60,445 nucleotides of DNA from an uncultured Bdellovibrionales bacterium (GTDB lineage Bacteria > Bdellovibrionota > FAC87 > UBA2466), in assembly GCA_937903155.1 (NCBI GenBank), contig CALCZU010000015.1, forward strand, positions 1-60,445, in the 5' to 3' direction. Made by a program: the position numbers and the translations under genes. Of this stretch, positions 51,054-59,569 are shown in pieces. Each line of letters begins with the position of its first letter. Positions within the stretch are counted from its first letter, which is position 1. Below the pieces are notes generated by a model that saw only the letters and a program-made list of their open reading frames with translations, was not told the origin of the DNA and made no database searches.

Positions 51054-51419
51054 TTAAGCGTAAACTTTTTCGTCGTGCTCTTGTTGTTCTTTGCATTGAA
51101 TGCAAAGTTCCGCCACGGGACGGGCTTGAAGACGTTTGGTCTCAATCGGTTCTTCACAACCTTCGCAAATTCCAAAGGTTCCGTCTTCGATTTTAGCAAG
51201 AGCTTCTTCGATCTTAAAAATCAGCATGCGCTCGCGATCTCTCAATTTGAGAGCCATATTCTGACTCAGCTCTTCGGAAGCGAGATCGACTTCATCTGCC
51301 ATTTCTTCCTTTTGAAGCGTGAGATCTTCTTTTTTGTGCTCCTGAGAATGATTCAGTAGACGGGCTTTTTCTTCTAAAAGACGCTCGGCAAAAACTTTCA
51401 GCTCTTTTTTCTTAAGCAT
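51054..51419 (-). CDS. dksA: DksA/TraR-family transcription factor
   Basis: A 121-residue RNA-polymerase-binding protein from the ATG at 51419, which has AAAGGAG six bases upstream; a start seven codons earlier is less likely. The coiled coil carries DEVDLA (Asp42, Asp45, Ala47), matching the DxxDxA tip of true DksA, and the zinc finger is CEGCEEPIE...CIQCKEQ (four Cys). DksA enters the secondary channel of the polymerase and with ppGpp represses stable RNA promoters. It is shorter than E. coli DksA (151) at the N-terminus, so it could be one of several paralogues. Confidence 0.9.
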   Translation of the reverse strand: MLKKKELKVFAERLLEEKARLLNHSQEHKKEDLTLQKEEMADEVDLASEELSQNMALKLRDRERMLIFKIEEALAKIEDGTFGICEGCEEPIETKRLQARPVAELCIQCKEQQEHDEKVYA

Positions 51420-51615
51420 CTGAAGCTCCTTTGTTTCCACAATTGCACTGACACCACCCCTTTAATTAAAAAGTGCTGCCCGCTATCGCAAAATCCATCA
51501 AGTTGTAGGGATATAAAATTAAGACAAAATATTAATTAGACATGTTAGCAATATGCAAAAATTTACTCTAGCATCGGTGCGTCGCAAACTTGATGTCTCG
51601 CGTAGGAAAGACTTT

Positions 51616-52797
51616 TTAGGAGTGACAAGCCCGCTTGAGTCGAACGACTGCGTCTTGTAGAGAATCCTCGGAGACCGTCATCGACAGCCTGAAGAAGCCT
51701 TCGCCCAGCTCTCCGAAACCGATACCTGGCGTCACAACCAGACCTTCTTTGGCGATGAGCATTTTAATGAAATCCATGGAGTTTTGGCCTCCGGGAACTT
51801 TCGCCCAGATAAAAAATGTCGATTGGGGTTCGAAATATTCAATTCCAATCGACTGCAACCCTTTCAAAAGGATCCCTCGTCTTTGACGGTAGAGGTCTCG
51901 AATGGGGCCGGAGAAACTCTCAGAGTTTTCCAATGCAAATACCGAAGCACTTTGAACCGCAAGTGCAGGGCCCGAATCAATATTGGTTTTAATCTTAAGA
52001 AGTCCTGCGACGAGTTTCGCATTTCCGACTGCAAACCCAATTCTCCATCCGGTCATATTAAACGTTTTAGAGAGCGAGTGAAATTCGATGACGACGTCTT
52101 TAGCGCCTTCTACTTCTAGAAAGCTATGAGGTTTGTTTTTGTCATCGTAGTAAATTTCGCTGTAAGCATTGTCAGAAACAATCACCGTTTCATGGCGTCT
52201 CGCAAGCTCCACGATTTGTTTCATCAAAAAAAGCGGAATCATGGCGGAGGTTGGATTTCCAGGAGAATTAAAAAGCATGAACTTCGGTTTGTGCTCGATG
52301 ATCATCTTTTCGAGTTCGACGGGGTCCGGAACAAATCCATTTTCGGGACGATGTGGAACGCCAATCGCAATTCCGCCCGCAAGTTGAATCGAGGTCGAAA
52401 AAATCGGATAGCCGGGATCGGGGAAAAAACACTTATCCCCCGGGTTACAGATCGCTTGAGGGAAATGCGCGATGCCTTCTTTTGAACCAATCAGAGCAAC
52501 GACTTCGTTTTCAGGATTTAAACTCACCCCGAAACGATTCTGAAACCACTTCGAAACCGCGGTGCGATACTCAAGAGTCCCCTCGTAAGGAGAGTAAACA
52601 TGGTTCGCAGGCAAATCGGTCGCTTGTTTGATTTTTTCAAGGATAGGAGTCGGGGTCGGTTGATCGGGATCTCCGATTCCGAGACTTAAGAGCGCTATTC
52701 CTTTTTTCAAGGCGTCATTTTTAATCGCATTGATCTCACTGTAAATGTATGGGGGTAAATCGAGCACCCTTTTGGAATATTGGATAAAGTCTTTCAT
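51616..52797 (-). CDS. dapL: LL-diaminopimelate aminotransferase
   Basis: A 393-residue class I PLP aminotransferase. The PLP Lys is in HSLSKTFNMTGWRIG (about residue 235); GIGDPDQPTP and YSPYEGTLEYRTAVSKW are typical of the DapL2-like branch. Family knowledge: the enzyme converts tetrahydrodipicolinate and glutamate directly to LL-DAP, bypassing DapD, DapC and DapE. The assignment rests mainly on context: it is the last gene of dapF-dapA-dapB-dapL, overlapping dapB by ATGA. Sequence alone would also allow other aminotransferases. Confidence 0.88.
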   Translation of the reverse strand: MKDFIQYSKRVLDLPPYIYSEINAIKNDALKKGIALLSLGIGDPDQPTPTPILEKIKQATDLPANHVYSPYEGTLEYRTAVSKWFQNRFGVSLNPENEVVALIGSKEGIAHFPQAICNPGDKCFFPDPGYPIFSTSIQLAGGIAIGVPHRPENGFVPDPVELEKMIIEHKPKFMLFNSPGNPTSAMIPLFLMKQIVELARRHETVIVSDNAYSEIYYDDKNKPHSFLEVEGAKDVVIEFHSLSKTFNMTGWRIGFAVGNAKLVAGLLKIKTNIDSGPALAVQSASVFALENSESFSGPIRDLYRQRRGILLKGLQSIGIEYFEPQSTFFIWAKVPGGQNSMDFIKMLIAKEGLVVTPGIGFGELGEGFFRLSMTVSEDSLQDAVVRLKRACHS

Positions 52798-53513
52798 TCT
52801 GCCTCCACATCTTTAAACTGATACAAGCCTGGTTTGGCTGTCTTAAGTAAGAAGCGCGCTCCTAAAAGTGCGCCCTTCGCAAAAACACTTCTCTCAACGA
52901 CTCGATGCTCGATAGTGAGTTCTTCTTCGTCTGAATAAAAGGTCACTCGATGTAACCCCTTCTCCCCGCCTGCACGAGTCACTTGAATCGGAAAATCGGA
53001 GAAGCCAGAATCTTTCAGCGTCTGTGCGAGGGCTTTCGCAGTGCCACTCGGAGAATCTTTTTTCATCCGATGATGTGATTCCGAAAGAACCGTCTCGAAC
53101 CCTAAGGTCTTTGCCGTTTTTAACGACTCGAGAATTTTGGTCATGAGACAAATCCCAGGACTCATATTGGGAGCGAGAAGAACCGGTTGTTGGGTGGCGT
53201 ACTCACGGATTTTATTCAGTTGGTAATCGCTAAAGCCCGTCGTTCCAATCACGAGAGGGGTATGAATCTGTTCTAAAAGTTTTACAGTCGCTTCTGGATT
53301 TGAAAAATCAATCCACACATGCACGGGTTCACGAGGAGTTTCTTCCAACGACCGCACCGGTGCTTTTTCGACCGATGAGAGCTTGCGAGATTGCGACACT
53401 CCTTCTGCAAGTTCAAAGAGATCTTCTTTCAAAGCATAATGAGGCGAAAAAAGTTGAGAGATTTGCTCTCCCATTCGCCCAGTAATACCTAAAATTCCGA
53501 CTTTATAGATCAC
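52794..53513 (-). CDS. dapB: 4-hydroxy-tetrahydrodipicolinate reductase
   Basis: A 239-residue NAD(P)H-dependent reductase of lysine/DAP synthesis. I start it at the GTG overlapping the dapA stop (GTGA), just before KVGILGITGRMGEQ, the nucleotide-binding loop; a longer frame from 53606 adds 31 non-homologous residues read from inside dapA. The catalytic block is SESHHRMKKDSPSGTAKAL, with the His and Lys of the active site. APNMSPGICLM is also typical. It is coupled to dapL by ATGA. Confidence 0.94.
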   Translation of the reverse strand: MIYKVGILGITGRMGEQISQLFSPHYALKEDLFELAEGVSQSRKLSSVEKAPVRSLEETPREPVHVWIDFSNPEATVKLLEQIHTPLVIGTTGFSDYQLNKIREYATQQPVLLAPNMSPGICLMTKILESLKTAKTLGFETVLSESHHRMKKDSPSGTAKALAQTLKDSGFSDFPIQVTRAGGEKGLHRVTFYSDEEELTIEHRVVERSVFAKGALLGARFLLKTAKPGLYQFKDVEAE

Positions 53514-54403
53514 AGAATTTCGAGTCCTCGGAGGGCTGTTAAAACCGCTTCTTCCGTTTTTGAAGAGACCGGAACGAGGGGCAGCCGTACTTGATTTTGC
53601 ATGCACTTCATTGCGGACAATGCGAACTTTGCAGGGGACGGATTGGTCTCCATAAACATCGATTGGATGAGCGACAAAAGTTTTCCCTGCTTTGAAAGTG
53701 CTTCAAGTGTTTTGCCAGCTTTAATCAGCTCATAAATTTTTACAAAGTGTCCTGGAACAACATTGGCCGTTGCCGAAATAATTCCGCACCCACCGAGTTG
53801 GCAGACGGTGACAAAAGCATCGTCATCTCCAGCGAGAAGCGACTTTTCTCTAAAATTAATTTGGCTCGCAAGCGCCATCCACTGCCCGTGATTTCCGCTC
53901 GCTTCTTTGATTCCAACGATGTTGGGATGTTTAAAAATCTCAACTGCTGTTTCGGGATTGATGTTTACATTGGTACGGCCCGGAACATTGTAAAGAATGA
54001 TCGGAAGCGGACTTTGCTCCGCCAAAAACTTGTAATGTGCAATTAAACCACTTTGCGTCGGCTTGTTGTAATAGGGAGTGACGACCAGTGCCGCATCCGC
54101 TTTTAATTTTGCGGCAGTTTCAATCATCTTTAAAGCCGTGCGCGTGTTATTGCTTCCGCAGCCGACAATCACCTTTGCAGAATGGGCTTTTGCCTTTTCA
54201 ACGGCGAGGGAGACAATCCGATCTCGATCTTCATACGAGAGCGTCGGGCCTTCGCCTGTGGTTCCACAAGGGACTAAACCGTGAACTTTGTTTTGTAGCA
54301 AAAATTCGTAGTGGCCGTCTAATGACTGCCAATCCACGTTTTCATTTTCGTCGAATGGCGTGACATTCGCGACATAAACTCCTTCGAATCTCTCTTGTCT
54401 CAT
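53510..54403 (-). CDS. dapA: 4-hydroxy-tetrahydrodipicolinate synthase
   Basis: A 297-residue class I aldolase that condenses pyruvate with aspartate semialdehyde. The early phrase VPCGTTGEGPTLSYEDR, the Tyr in TPYYNKPTQSG and the Schiff-base Lys in VGIKEASGNHGQ are all present, followed by LLAGDDDAFV. Length is typical. It overlaps dapF and dapB by four bases each. Confidence 0.96.
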   Translation of the reverse strand: MRQERFEGVYVANVTPFDENENVDWQSLDGHYEFLLQNKVHGLVPCGTTGEGPTLSYEDRDRIVSLAVEKAKAHSAKVIVGCGSNNTRTALKMIETAAKLKADAALVVTPYYNKPTQSGLIAHYKFLAEQSPLPIILYNVPGRTNVNINPETAVEIFKHPNIVGIKEASGNHGQWMALASQINFREKSLLAGDDDAFVTVCQLGGCGIISATANVVPGHFVKIYELIKAGKTLEALSKQGKLLSLIQSMFMETNPSPAKFALSAMKCMQNQVRLPLVPVSSKTEEAVLTALRGLEIL

Positions 54404-55266
54404 TTAGTACCTCGCTTGCCTTCGTGATACGGCCGTCGCTTTTCAAATCCCATCGGAACATCGCCCATTTGCACTTCAAAAACATACTCCGCGGGTCCCT
54501 GCAAAAGAATATATTTTGAAATCGGACTCATATCGACCACAAGTTCGCCACCCGGGGCTTCCACTCGAATCGGAAAGGGTTGAAGAAAGAGTTGCGAATA
54601 TACAATCGCTGCCGCCGCAACGCCGGTTCCGCAAGCCATGGTTTCTTCTTCGACTCCACGTTCAAAAGTCGTCGAGCGGATTTTTTGTCCGACTTCTCTC
54701 TCGAAAAAAGTGACGTTTGTTCCCGCTTTTCCAAACATCGGATGGCGGACGAGTTGTTTTCCAATCCGTTCAATCGGATACGTCGAGAGATCTTTCACTT
54801 CGATGACCGCATGTGGAACACCGGTATTAATCGAAAAAACATCGATCGCGACGTCGTCTAGTTTTAAAACTCGGTGATCATATTCCGCCTTACCGCCCGC
54901 GGTTTTAAAAAGCGCGATTTCAACCAAACCATCTTCTAAGGGTTTACCTTTGATAATCCCCGCTTTCGTCTTAATCGAAAGAGGCACTTCGTCCGGATAA
55001 TGTTTGTCGGCTAAAAAACGAATCGCGCAACGAGCGGCATTTCCGCACATCTCGGCTTCAGAGCCGTCGGAGTTAATAAATAACCACTCCGCATGCGCTT
55101 CTTTGGAGGCGAATAAAACGACAAAGCCATCTGCACCGACCCCAAAATTTCTATCGCAAAAATATTCCACTTCTCTCGGGTGAAATTGCGGCGGCTCCAT
55201 ATGCATATAATCTAAGAAAATAAAATCGTTGCCCGCACCCTGCATTTTTACAAAGTTAAATCGCAT
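54400..55266 (-). CDS. dapF: Diaminopimelate epimerase
   Basis: A 288-residue cofactor-free racemase interconverting LL- and meso-DAP. Both catalytic Cys are visible: EMCGNAARC (about residue 73) and MACGTGVAAAA (about 220). The start MRFNFVKMQGAGNDFIFLD is typical. It follows the LptM-like lipoprotein gene by three bases and overlaps dapA by ATGA. Confidence 0.96.
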   Translation of the reverse strand: MRFNFVKMQGAGNDFIFLDYMHMEPPQFHPREVEYFCDRNFGVGADGFVVLFASKEAHAEWLFINSDGSEAEMCGNAARCAIRFLADKHYPDEVPLSIKTKAGIIKGKPLEDGLVEIALFKTAGGKAEYDHRVLKLDDVAIDVFSINTGVPHAVIEVKDLSTYPIERIGKQLVRHPMFGKAGTNVTFFEREVGQKIRSTTFERGVEEETMACGTGVAAAAIVYSQLFLQPFPIRVEAPGGELVVDMSPISKYILLQGPAEYVFEVQMGDVPMGFEKRRPYHEGKRGTK

Positions 55267-55269
55267 AAT

Positions 55270-55485
55270 TTATTTTTTGGAATTCCCTTTTTTCTTCTGA
55301 ATTTTTTTATCCGGTTCAACAGCGGGAGCGACCACCGGAGGCGGCTCTGCGGCTTTCAGTTTCGCATCTTCGGCCGCTTTTTCCCTCGCGACGACATCCA
55401 CGTAGGGAACGAGAGGGCCTTTCACGCCACAGCCGACAAAACCCAATAAGAGCATTAAAATTAACAACTTCACGCAGCGAGCCAT
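55270..55485 (-). CDS. lptM: LptM-like lipoprotein
   Basis: A 71-residue lipoprotein from the Met at 55485 (a start six codons earlier is possible). The signal ends LLLGFVGC, and the mature start CGVKGPLVPY matches the CGxKGPL hallmark of YifL/LptM. The rest is an Ala/Pro/Lys-rich tail. Family knowledge: LptM helps mature the LptD-LptE translocon that inserts LPS in the outer membrane. In E. coli the gene also lies directly before dapF, so the order supports the assignment. Confidence 0.85.
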   Translation of the reverse strand: MARCVKLLILMLLLGFVGCGVKGPLVPYVDVVAREKAAEDAKLKAAEPPPVVAPAVEPDKKIQKKKGNSKK

Positions 55486-55656
55486 TGCCGTACAAACTAC
55501 CACAGCTCTTAGCCGTCTAAAAGTGGGGCAAGCGATACTGGCAATAGCTGAATCAATCTAGTCACTTACTTGGACAACTGTGATATCAAAGGCATCTTTT
55601 TTGCAGATTCATGAAAAGTACGGCAGACTGTTAAGAAAAATTTAGAAGGAGCGAAA

Positions 55657-55899
55657 ATGGCAATGATAATGATGGTGCTGATTGGGTTTTTTGTGGGTGT
55701 TTTAGCGAAGTTTCTGATGCCCGGAAAAGACAAAGGCGGATTTTTACTCACCGCTCTTTTGGGAATCGGAGGTTCCGTTTTCGCAACTTTCCTAGGACAG
55801 ACATTAGGCTGGTATATGTACGGTGAGCCTGCAGGCTTTATTGCGTCGGTGCTCGGCGCGGTTTTAATCCTGACTCTGGTCCGCGCTGTCCGAGGTTAA
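55657..55899 (+). CDS. GlsB/YeaQ/YmgE-family membrane protein
   Basis: An 80-residue protein with three hydrophobic helices (about 3-20, 30-48, 58-78) and the Gly-rich pattern of the transglycosylase-associated family: GFFVGVLAKFLMPGKDKGGF and LLGIGGSVFATFLG, then a GFIASVLGAVLILTLVR end. Family members are stress-linked inner-membrane proteins with no settled activity. AGAAGGAG occurs about seven bases before the ATG. Confidence 0.9.
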   Translation: MAMIMMVLIGFFVGVLAKFLMPGKDKGGFLLTALLGIGGSVFATFLGQTLGWYMYGEPAGFIASVLGAVLILTLVRAVRG

Positions 55900-55901
55900 A
55901 A

Positions 55902-55910
55902 TGATATAAT
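55902..55910 (+). promoter_or_regulatory. Perfect extended -10 box for the ChaN-like gene
   Basis: TG-A-TATAAT (55902-55910) ends six bases before the ATG at 55917. With no Shine-Dalgarno, the transcript would start at the A of the start codon, the clearest leaderless candidate in this window. Confidence 0.55.
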
Positions 55911-55916
55911 TCTTGG

Positions 55917-56951
55917 ATGCCAAAACATTCTAGAATTTTCATCTGGGCTCTCGTCTTACTCCAATTCCATTCCTTTTCCGTTAAAAACGCGGAGGCGAAA
56001 AAGATTATGGGTTGCGATGCCAAAGTTTTTGCGGCTTTAGCGTTAGGATTAGCCGTCGTCGCGGGTGCCGGAATTGGAACTTATGTTGCACTCAGAAAAT
56101 CTCCTTCCGAGAAAAAAGAATGCGAAGAACGAAAAAAGTTTCTCGAGGAACAACTTGCAAAAGCTGCATCTCCTGACGCCTTCTTGAAAAATCTTTACAG
56201 CGAAAAAAATCCGAAAGTGCTTTTCATCGGCGAAATTCATCCTCAAGACCTCGGCAAATCGTATTATCCCAAATTAGTGGACCATCTAAAAAACGAGGGC
56301 GTCGACTGCATCCAATATGAAGGTCATCCGGACATGCAAAAAGCGGTGGAGGGTTACCTGGCGGGGAAACTCCCTTACCGTGTGGTCGAAGGAATTTCGT
56401 ACAAATATTTCAATGAACCTCCTACTGAAAGTTTCTTACAAGCTACAAAAAAAGCAAATATCAAGCTTCGCTATGTCGATAAGGCAAAAGAAGAAGTCGT
56501 AGCAACTATCCAGGCGAAAAATTTAAATAGCAAATCACCTGAGTTGAACGAAATCACACTTCAATTTATGGAAAAGAGAAATCGAGAGATGGCTCAATCC
56601 ATCGCGGAATCTCACTTGCGAGGAGAATGCAAGAAGAGCGCTGTCATCGTTGGGTTAGCTCACTTATACGAGGTAACCGCTTTAAAAGGAAAATACCCTG
56701 TTTCGGTTCAGGACTATGTCGCGCAAAATAGTCTTTCCACCGCCCAGATCGGCGTGATCAGCTCGAAAGGTAAAAATGGAAACCCTTTAAAACCTATTGA
56801 TTGTGATTGGGCCTTAACTACTTCTTCTCCTGTTGGCTTCAAAGTGCCTAAAGGCACACAGCATGCCCTTTACCCACACCTGCCGTTAGAAGGCGTTGAA
56901 AGTCGCGAAGCACCTTGGTCCATTCTCGACGGGATGATCGTCGTCCAGTAA
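55917..56951 (+). CDS. ChaN/TIKI-like envelope protein
   Basis: A 344-residue protein. An N-terminal signal-like segment is followed by a second hydrophobic stretch (about 39-58, VFAALALGLAVVAGAGIGTYVAL). A Lys/Glu-rich coiled region leads to a ChaN/TraB/TIKI-like domain: VLFIGEIHPQDLG (the GxxH motif near residue 103), CIQYEGHPDM, and VIVGLAHLYEV with the late His. Family knowledge: this superfamily includes haem-binding lipoproteins and metalloproteases; activity here is not assignable, but the Glu/His positions are kept. The last 70 residues are extra. Confidence 0.78.
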   Translation: MPKHSRIFIWALVLLQFHSFSVKNAEAKKIMGCDAKVFAALALGLAVVAGAGIGTYVALRKSPSEKKECEERKKFLEEQLAKAASPDAFLKNLYSEKNPKVLFIGEIHPQDLGKSYYPKLVDHLKNEGVDCIQYEGHPDMQKAVEGYLAGKLPYRVVEGISYKYFNEPPTESFLQATKKANIKLRYVDKAKEEVVATIQAKNLNSKSPELNEITLQFMEKRNREMAQSIAESHLRGECKKSAVIVGLAHLYEVTALKGKYPVSVQDYVAQNSLSTAQIGVISSKGKNGNPLKPIDCDWALTTSSPVGFKVPKGTQHALYPHLPLEGVESREAPWSILDGMIVVQ

Positions 56952-57070
56952 AAAAAGTTTCTCTCATCTTTCAAAAACTTCCCACCCGTTCTCAACGCCA
57001 TAAGGCATAAACTTTGCACATTATAAAAGTACGGGTCACACCATCTACGAATGGGTAATGGGGGAATTAA

Positions 57071-59569
57071 GTGGCAAACTCGTCAATCGATTTCCAAGCG
57101 CTTTTTGAGTCTCTTCCGGGATTGTACATGGTTCTGCGCCCGACTTCGCCCGAATTTAATATTGTTGCCGTCAGTGACGCTTATCTTCGAGCGACGATGA
57201 CGGACCGGACTTACATCATTGGAAAAAGGTTATTTGAAATCTTCCCTGACAATCCAGATGATCCCAACGCAGACGGAGTAAAAAATCTTAAAGAATCACT
57301 CGAGAGAGTTCTAAAAGATCGAGTTCCCGATGCCATGGCGACTCAAAAGTATGATGTTCGCCGACCTGAACAGCAGGGGGGAGAATATGAACAGCGGTAT
57401 TGGAATGCCGTCAATATTCCCGTCTTTCAAAAAAATGGTGAGATAGCCCACATCCTTCACTTCGTCGAAGACGCAACTGAGTTCATCCAATTAAAGGAAC
57501 GCGGGATCGAACAGGACAAACTCACAAAGCATTTGCAAATCCGATCTCAATTTCTCGAATCCGAAACTTATTTAAAGGCGAGACAAATTCACCACGCGAA
57601 TGAACGCCTCGTGGCATCGAATAAAATCCTAGAAGAAACGAACCGTCGGCTGAAACTGGCAGAAAAAAGCAAAGACGAATTTCTGGCAACCGTTTCTCAT
57701 GAGCTCCGAACTCCGCTCACTCTGATTTTCGCGCCGGTCGAATCTCTGCTAACCGATTTAGAAATGAATAAAGATCACGCTTCTCATCAACAGCTCGTCA
57801 CGATACGAAATAATGCGCTCAGGCTTTTGCAAATGATTAATGGCCTCTTGGATTTCTCAAAGATTCAGTCCGGAAGAATTGAAGTGATTCGCGAACCTCT
57901 CGATGTTCTAAAGTTAACTCAATCCATCTTAGACGATTTTGAATCGACAATGACTTGTAAAAATCTTAAATCTTCGATCGAATCGAAGCTTCAAAGTCCC
58001 ATCATTGAAATGGATCGTTATCTTTACGAACGGATTCTTTTAAACTTGATTTCGAACGCCACTAAGTTCACTCCGGAAGGCGGAAAGATTACGGTCATCC
58101 TCAATTCAGATTCTGAGAACATCACTGTATCTGTCCGAGACACCGGCAAAGGAATTAGCGAGACCGACCAAGCAAAGCTCTTCGAACGTTTCAAACAGCT
58201 AGATAGTTCCTCCACGCGTCGATATGAGGGAACGGGTCTAGGACTTTCTCTCGTTAAAGAGTTTACCGGACTTTTAGAAGGCACGGTCAAAGTTCGCAGT
58301 GGTTTCGATAACGGAGAGGGAACGGAATTCACCGTGACCTTAAAAGCGCCACCATCACAAGCGAAACCGATCCCCATCCATCGCAACGCCAAGCGCTTGG
58401 TCCCTCTCACAAAGCTCGAATCGCAAACGATCAAAGATTTAAAAACAGACGACAAAGCGCTAAAAGTTCTCATCGCCGAAGATAATGCCGAGCTGGGTCC
58501 CTACCTCCAGTCGCTCATTGAGAAAGTCGGAGAAGTAATTTTAGTCGACGATGGACAAAAAGCGCTGGAGGCGGTCAGCGCTTGGTCGCCCGATCTCATC
58601 CTCTCGGATGTGATGATGCCAAAGTTAGATGGAATGGCTCTTTGTAAGATCGTTAAGGCAAATCCTCGAACATCGCATATTCCGGTCATTCTTCTCACCG
58701 CACTCACCCATCAAGAAGCTCTGCTAAAAGGTTGGGAGATGGGCGCAGATGACTATCTTTTCAAACCGTTTCATCCGATCGAGTTAATGACTCGTGTCCG
58801 GTCCCTCTTAAATCTGGTCAAACTGAGAAAACAAAGAGACAGCGAAAAACTGCGTCGGCAGGATTTAGAAGAGTTTGCATTCATCGCTTCTCATGATTTA
58901 CGAGAGCCTTTGAGAATGATTAAACTCTACTCACAACTTCTTCTCGAAAAAACCCCCGAAAAATCCGATGCCGAGAAACAAGAGTATCTCGAAACCATTG
59001 CGGTTGGCGCAGACCGAGTGAGAACCCTCATTACCGATCTCACAACCTACAGTTTAAGTCGACAAAAATGCCTGTTTCTAGAAGATGTCGATACCAATCA
59101 GGCCGTTCAGGAAGCCCTCGCGAATCTTGCGGTCGATCTCAAAGCGAGCGGCACGCAGGTCCAGGTACATTCCCTACCCTTGATTCACTTTAACCGAGTA
59201 AAGCTTGTTCAAGTTTTTCAAAATCTCATTCAAAATGCCTCAAAGTTTCGGAAAGACGGAAACTCGCACATCGAAATCGATGCCCATCAAGTGGGAAAAG
59301 AATGGGTATTTGAGGTGAAAGATGATGGCATCGGATTTGAGAAAAAGTACGCGGAAGATATCTTTCTCATTTTTCGAAGGCTTCATGACCGCTCAAAATA
59401 TTCAGGAAGTGGTATCGGCCTTGCGGTTTGCAAAGCCATCGTTCAAGAAGCCGGAGGTCGTATCTGGGCCGAGTCCGAGCCCGATAGCGGCTCCACGTTT
59501 TATTTCAGCTTAGCGGCTAAAAATTCTAATCCTGAAAGGAGCCAAAACCATGCAACCCAGGCTTTATAA
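57071..59569 (+). CDS. Hybrid sensor kinase with two transmitter modules
   Basis: An 832-residue soluble protein with no membrane segment. Order: PAS domain (about 8-140); coiled linker; HisKA with His210 (ATVSHELRTPLT); ATPase 1 with NLISNATKF, RDTGKGI and GTGLGLSLV; receiver domain (about 463-580) with DN pair, phospho-acceptor Asp513 (LSDVMMPKLDG) and Lys565 (LFKPF); second HisKA with His608 (IASHDLREPLRM); ATPase 2 with NLIQNASKF, KDDGIGF and GSGIGLAVC. A phosphorelay of His210 to Asp513, with His608 serving the next gene's regulator, is inferred. It starts with GTG six bases after GGGGGA and overlaps the regulator gene by 20 bases. Confidence 0.93.
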   Translation: MANSSIDFQALFESLPGLYMVLRPTSPEFNIVAVSDAYLRATMTDRTYIIGKRLFEIFPDNPDDPNADGVKNLKESLERVLKDRVPDAMATQKYDVRRPEQQGGEYEQRYWNAVNIPVFQKNGEIAHILHFVEDATEFIQLKERGIEQDKLTKHLQIRSQFLESETYLKARQIHHANERLVASNKILEETNRRLKLAEKSKDEFLATVSHELRTPLTLIFAPVESLLTDLEMNKDHASHQQLVTIRNNALRLLQMINGLLDFSKIQSGRIEVIREPLDVLKLTQSILDDFESTMTCKNLKSSIESKLQSPIIEMDRYLYERILLNLISNATKFTPEGGKITVILNSDSENITVSVRDTGKGISETDQAKLFERFKQLDSSSTRRYEGTGLGLSLVKEFTGLLEGTVKVRSGFDNGEGTEFTVTLKAPPSQAKPIPIHRNAKRLVPLTKLESQTIKDLKTDDKALKVLIAEDNAELGPYLQSLIEKVGEVILVDDGQKALEAVSAWSPDLILSDVMMPKLDGMALCKIVKANPRTSHIPVILLTALTHQEALLKGWEMGADDYLFKPFHPIELMTRVRSLLNLVKLRKQRDSEKLRRQDLEEFAFIASHDLREPLRMIKLYSQLLLEKTPEKSDAEKQEYLETIAVGADRVRTLITDLTTYSLSRQKCLFLEDVDTNQAVQEALANLAVDLKASGTQVQVHSLPLIHFNRVKLVQVFQNLIQNASKFRKDGNSHIEIDAHQVGKEWVFEVKDDGIGFEKKYAEDIFLIFRRLHDRSKYSGSGIGLAVCKAIVQEAGGRIWAESEPDSGSTFYFSLAAKNSNPERSQNHATQAL

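Noticed and set aside
53514..53606. N-terminal extension of dapB read from inside dapA
   Set aside because: The 31 residues are antigenic-looking noise; the GTGA overlap start matches the operon's habit and places the nucleotide loop at the N-terminus.
58024..58473. 149-codon minus frame inside the hybrid kinase
   Set aside because: Antisense of a conserved ATPase domain and linker; no independent evidence.
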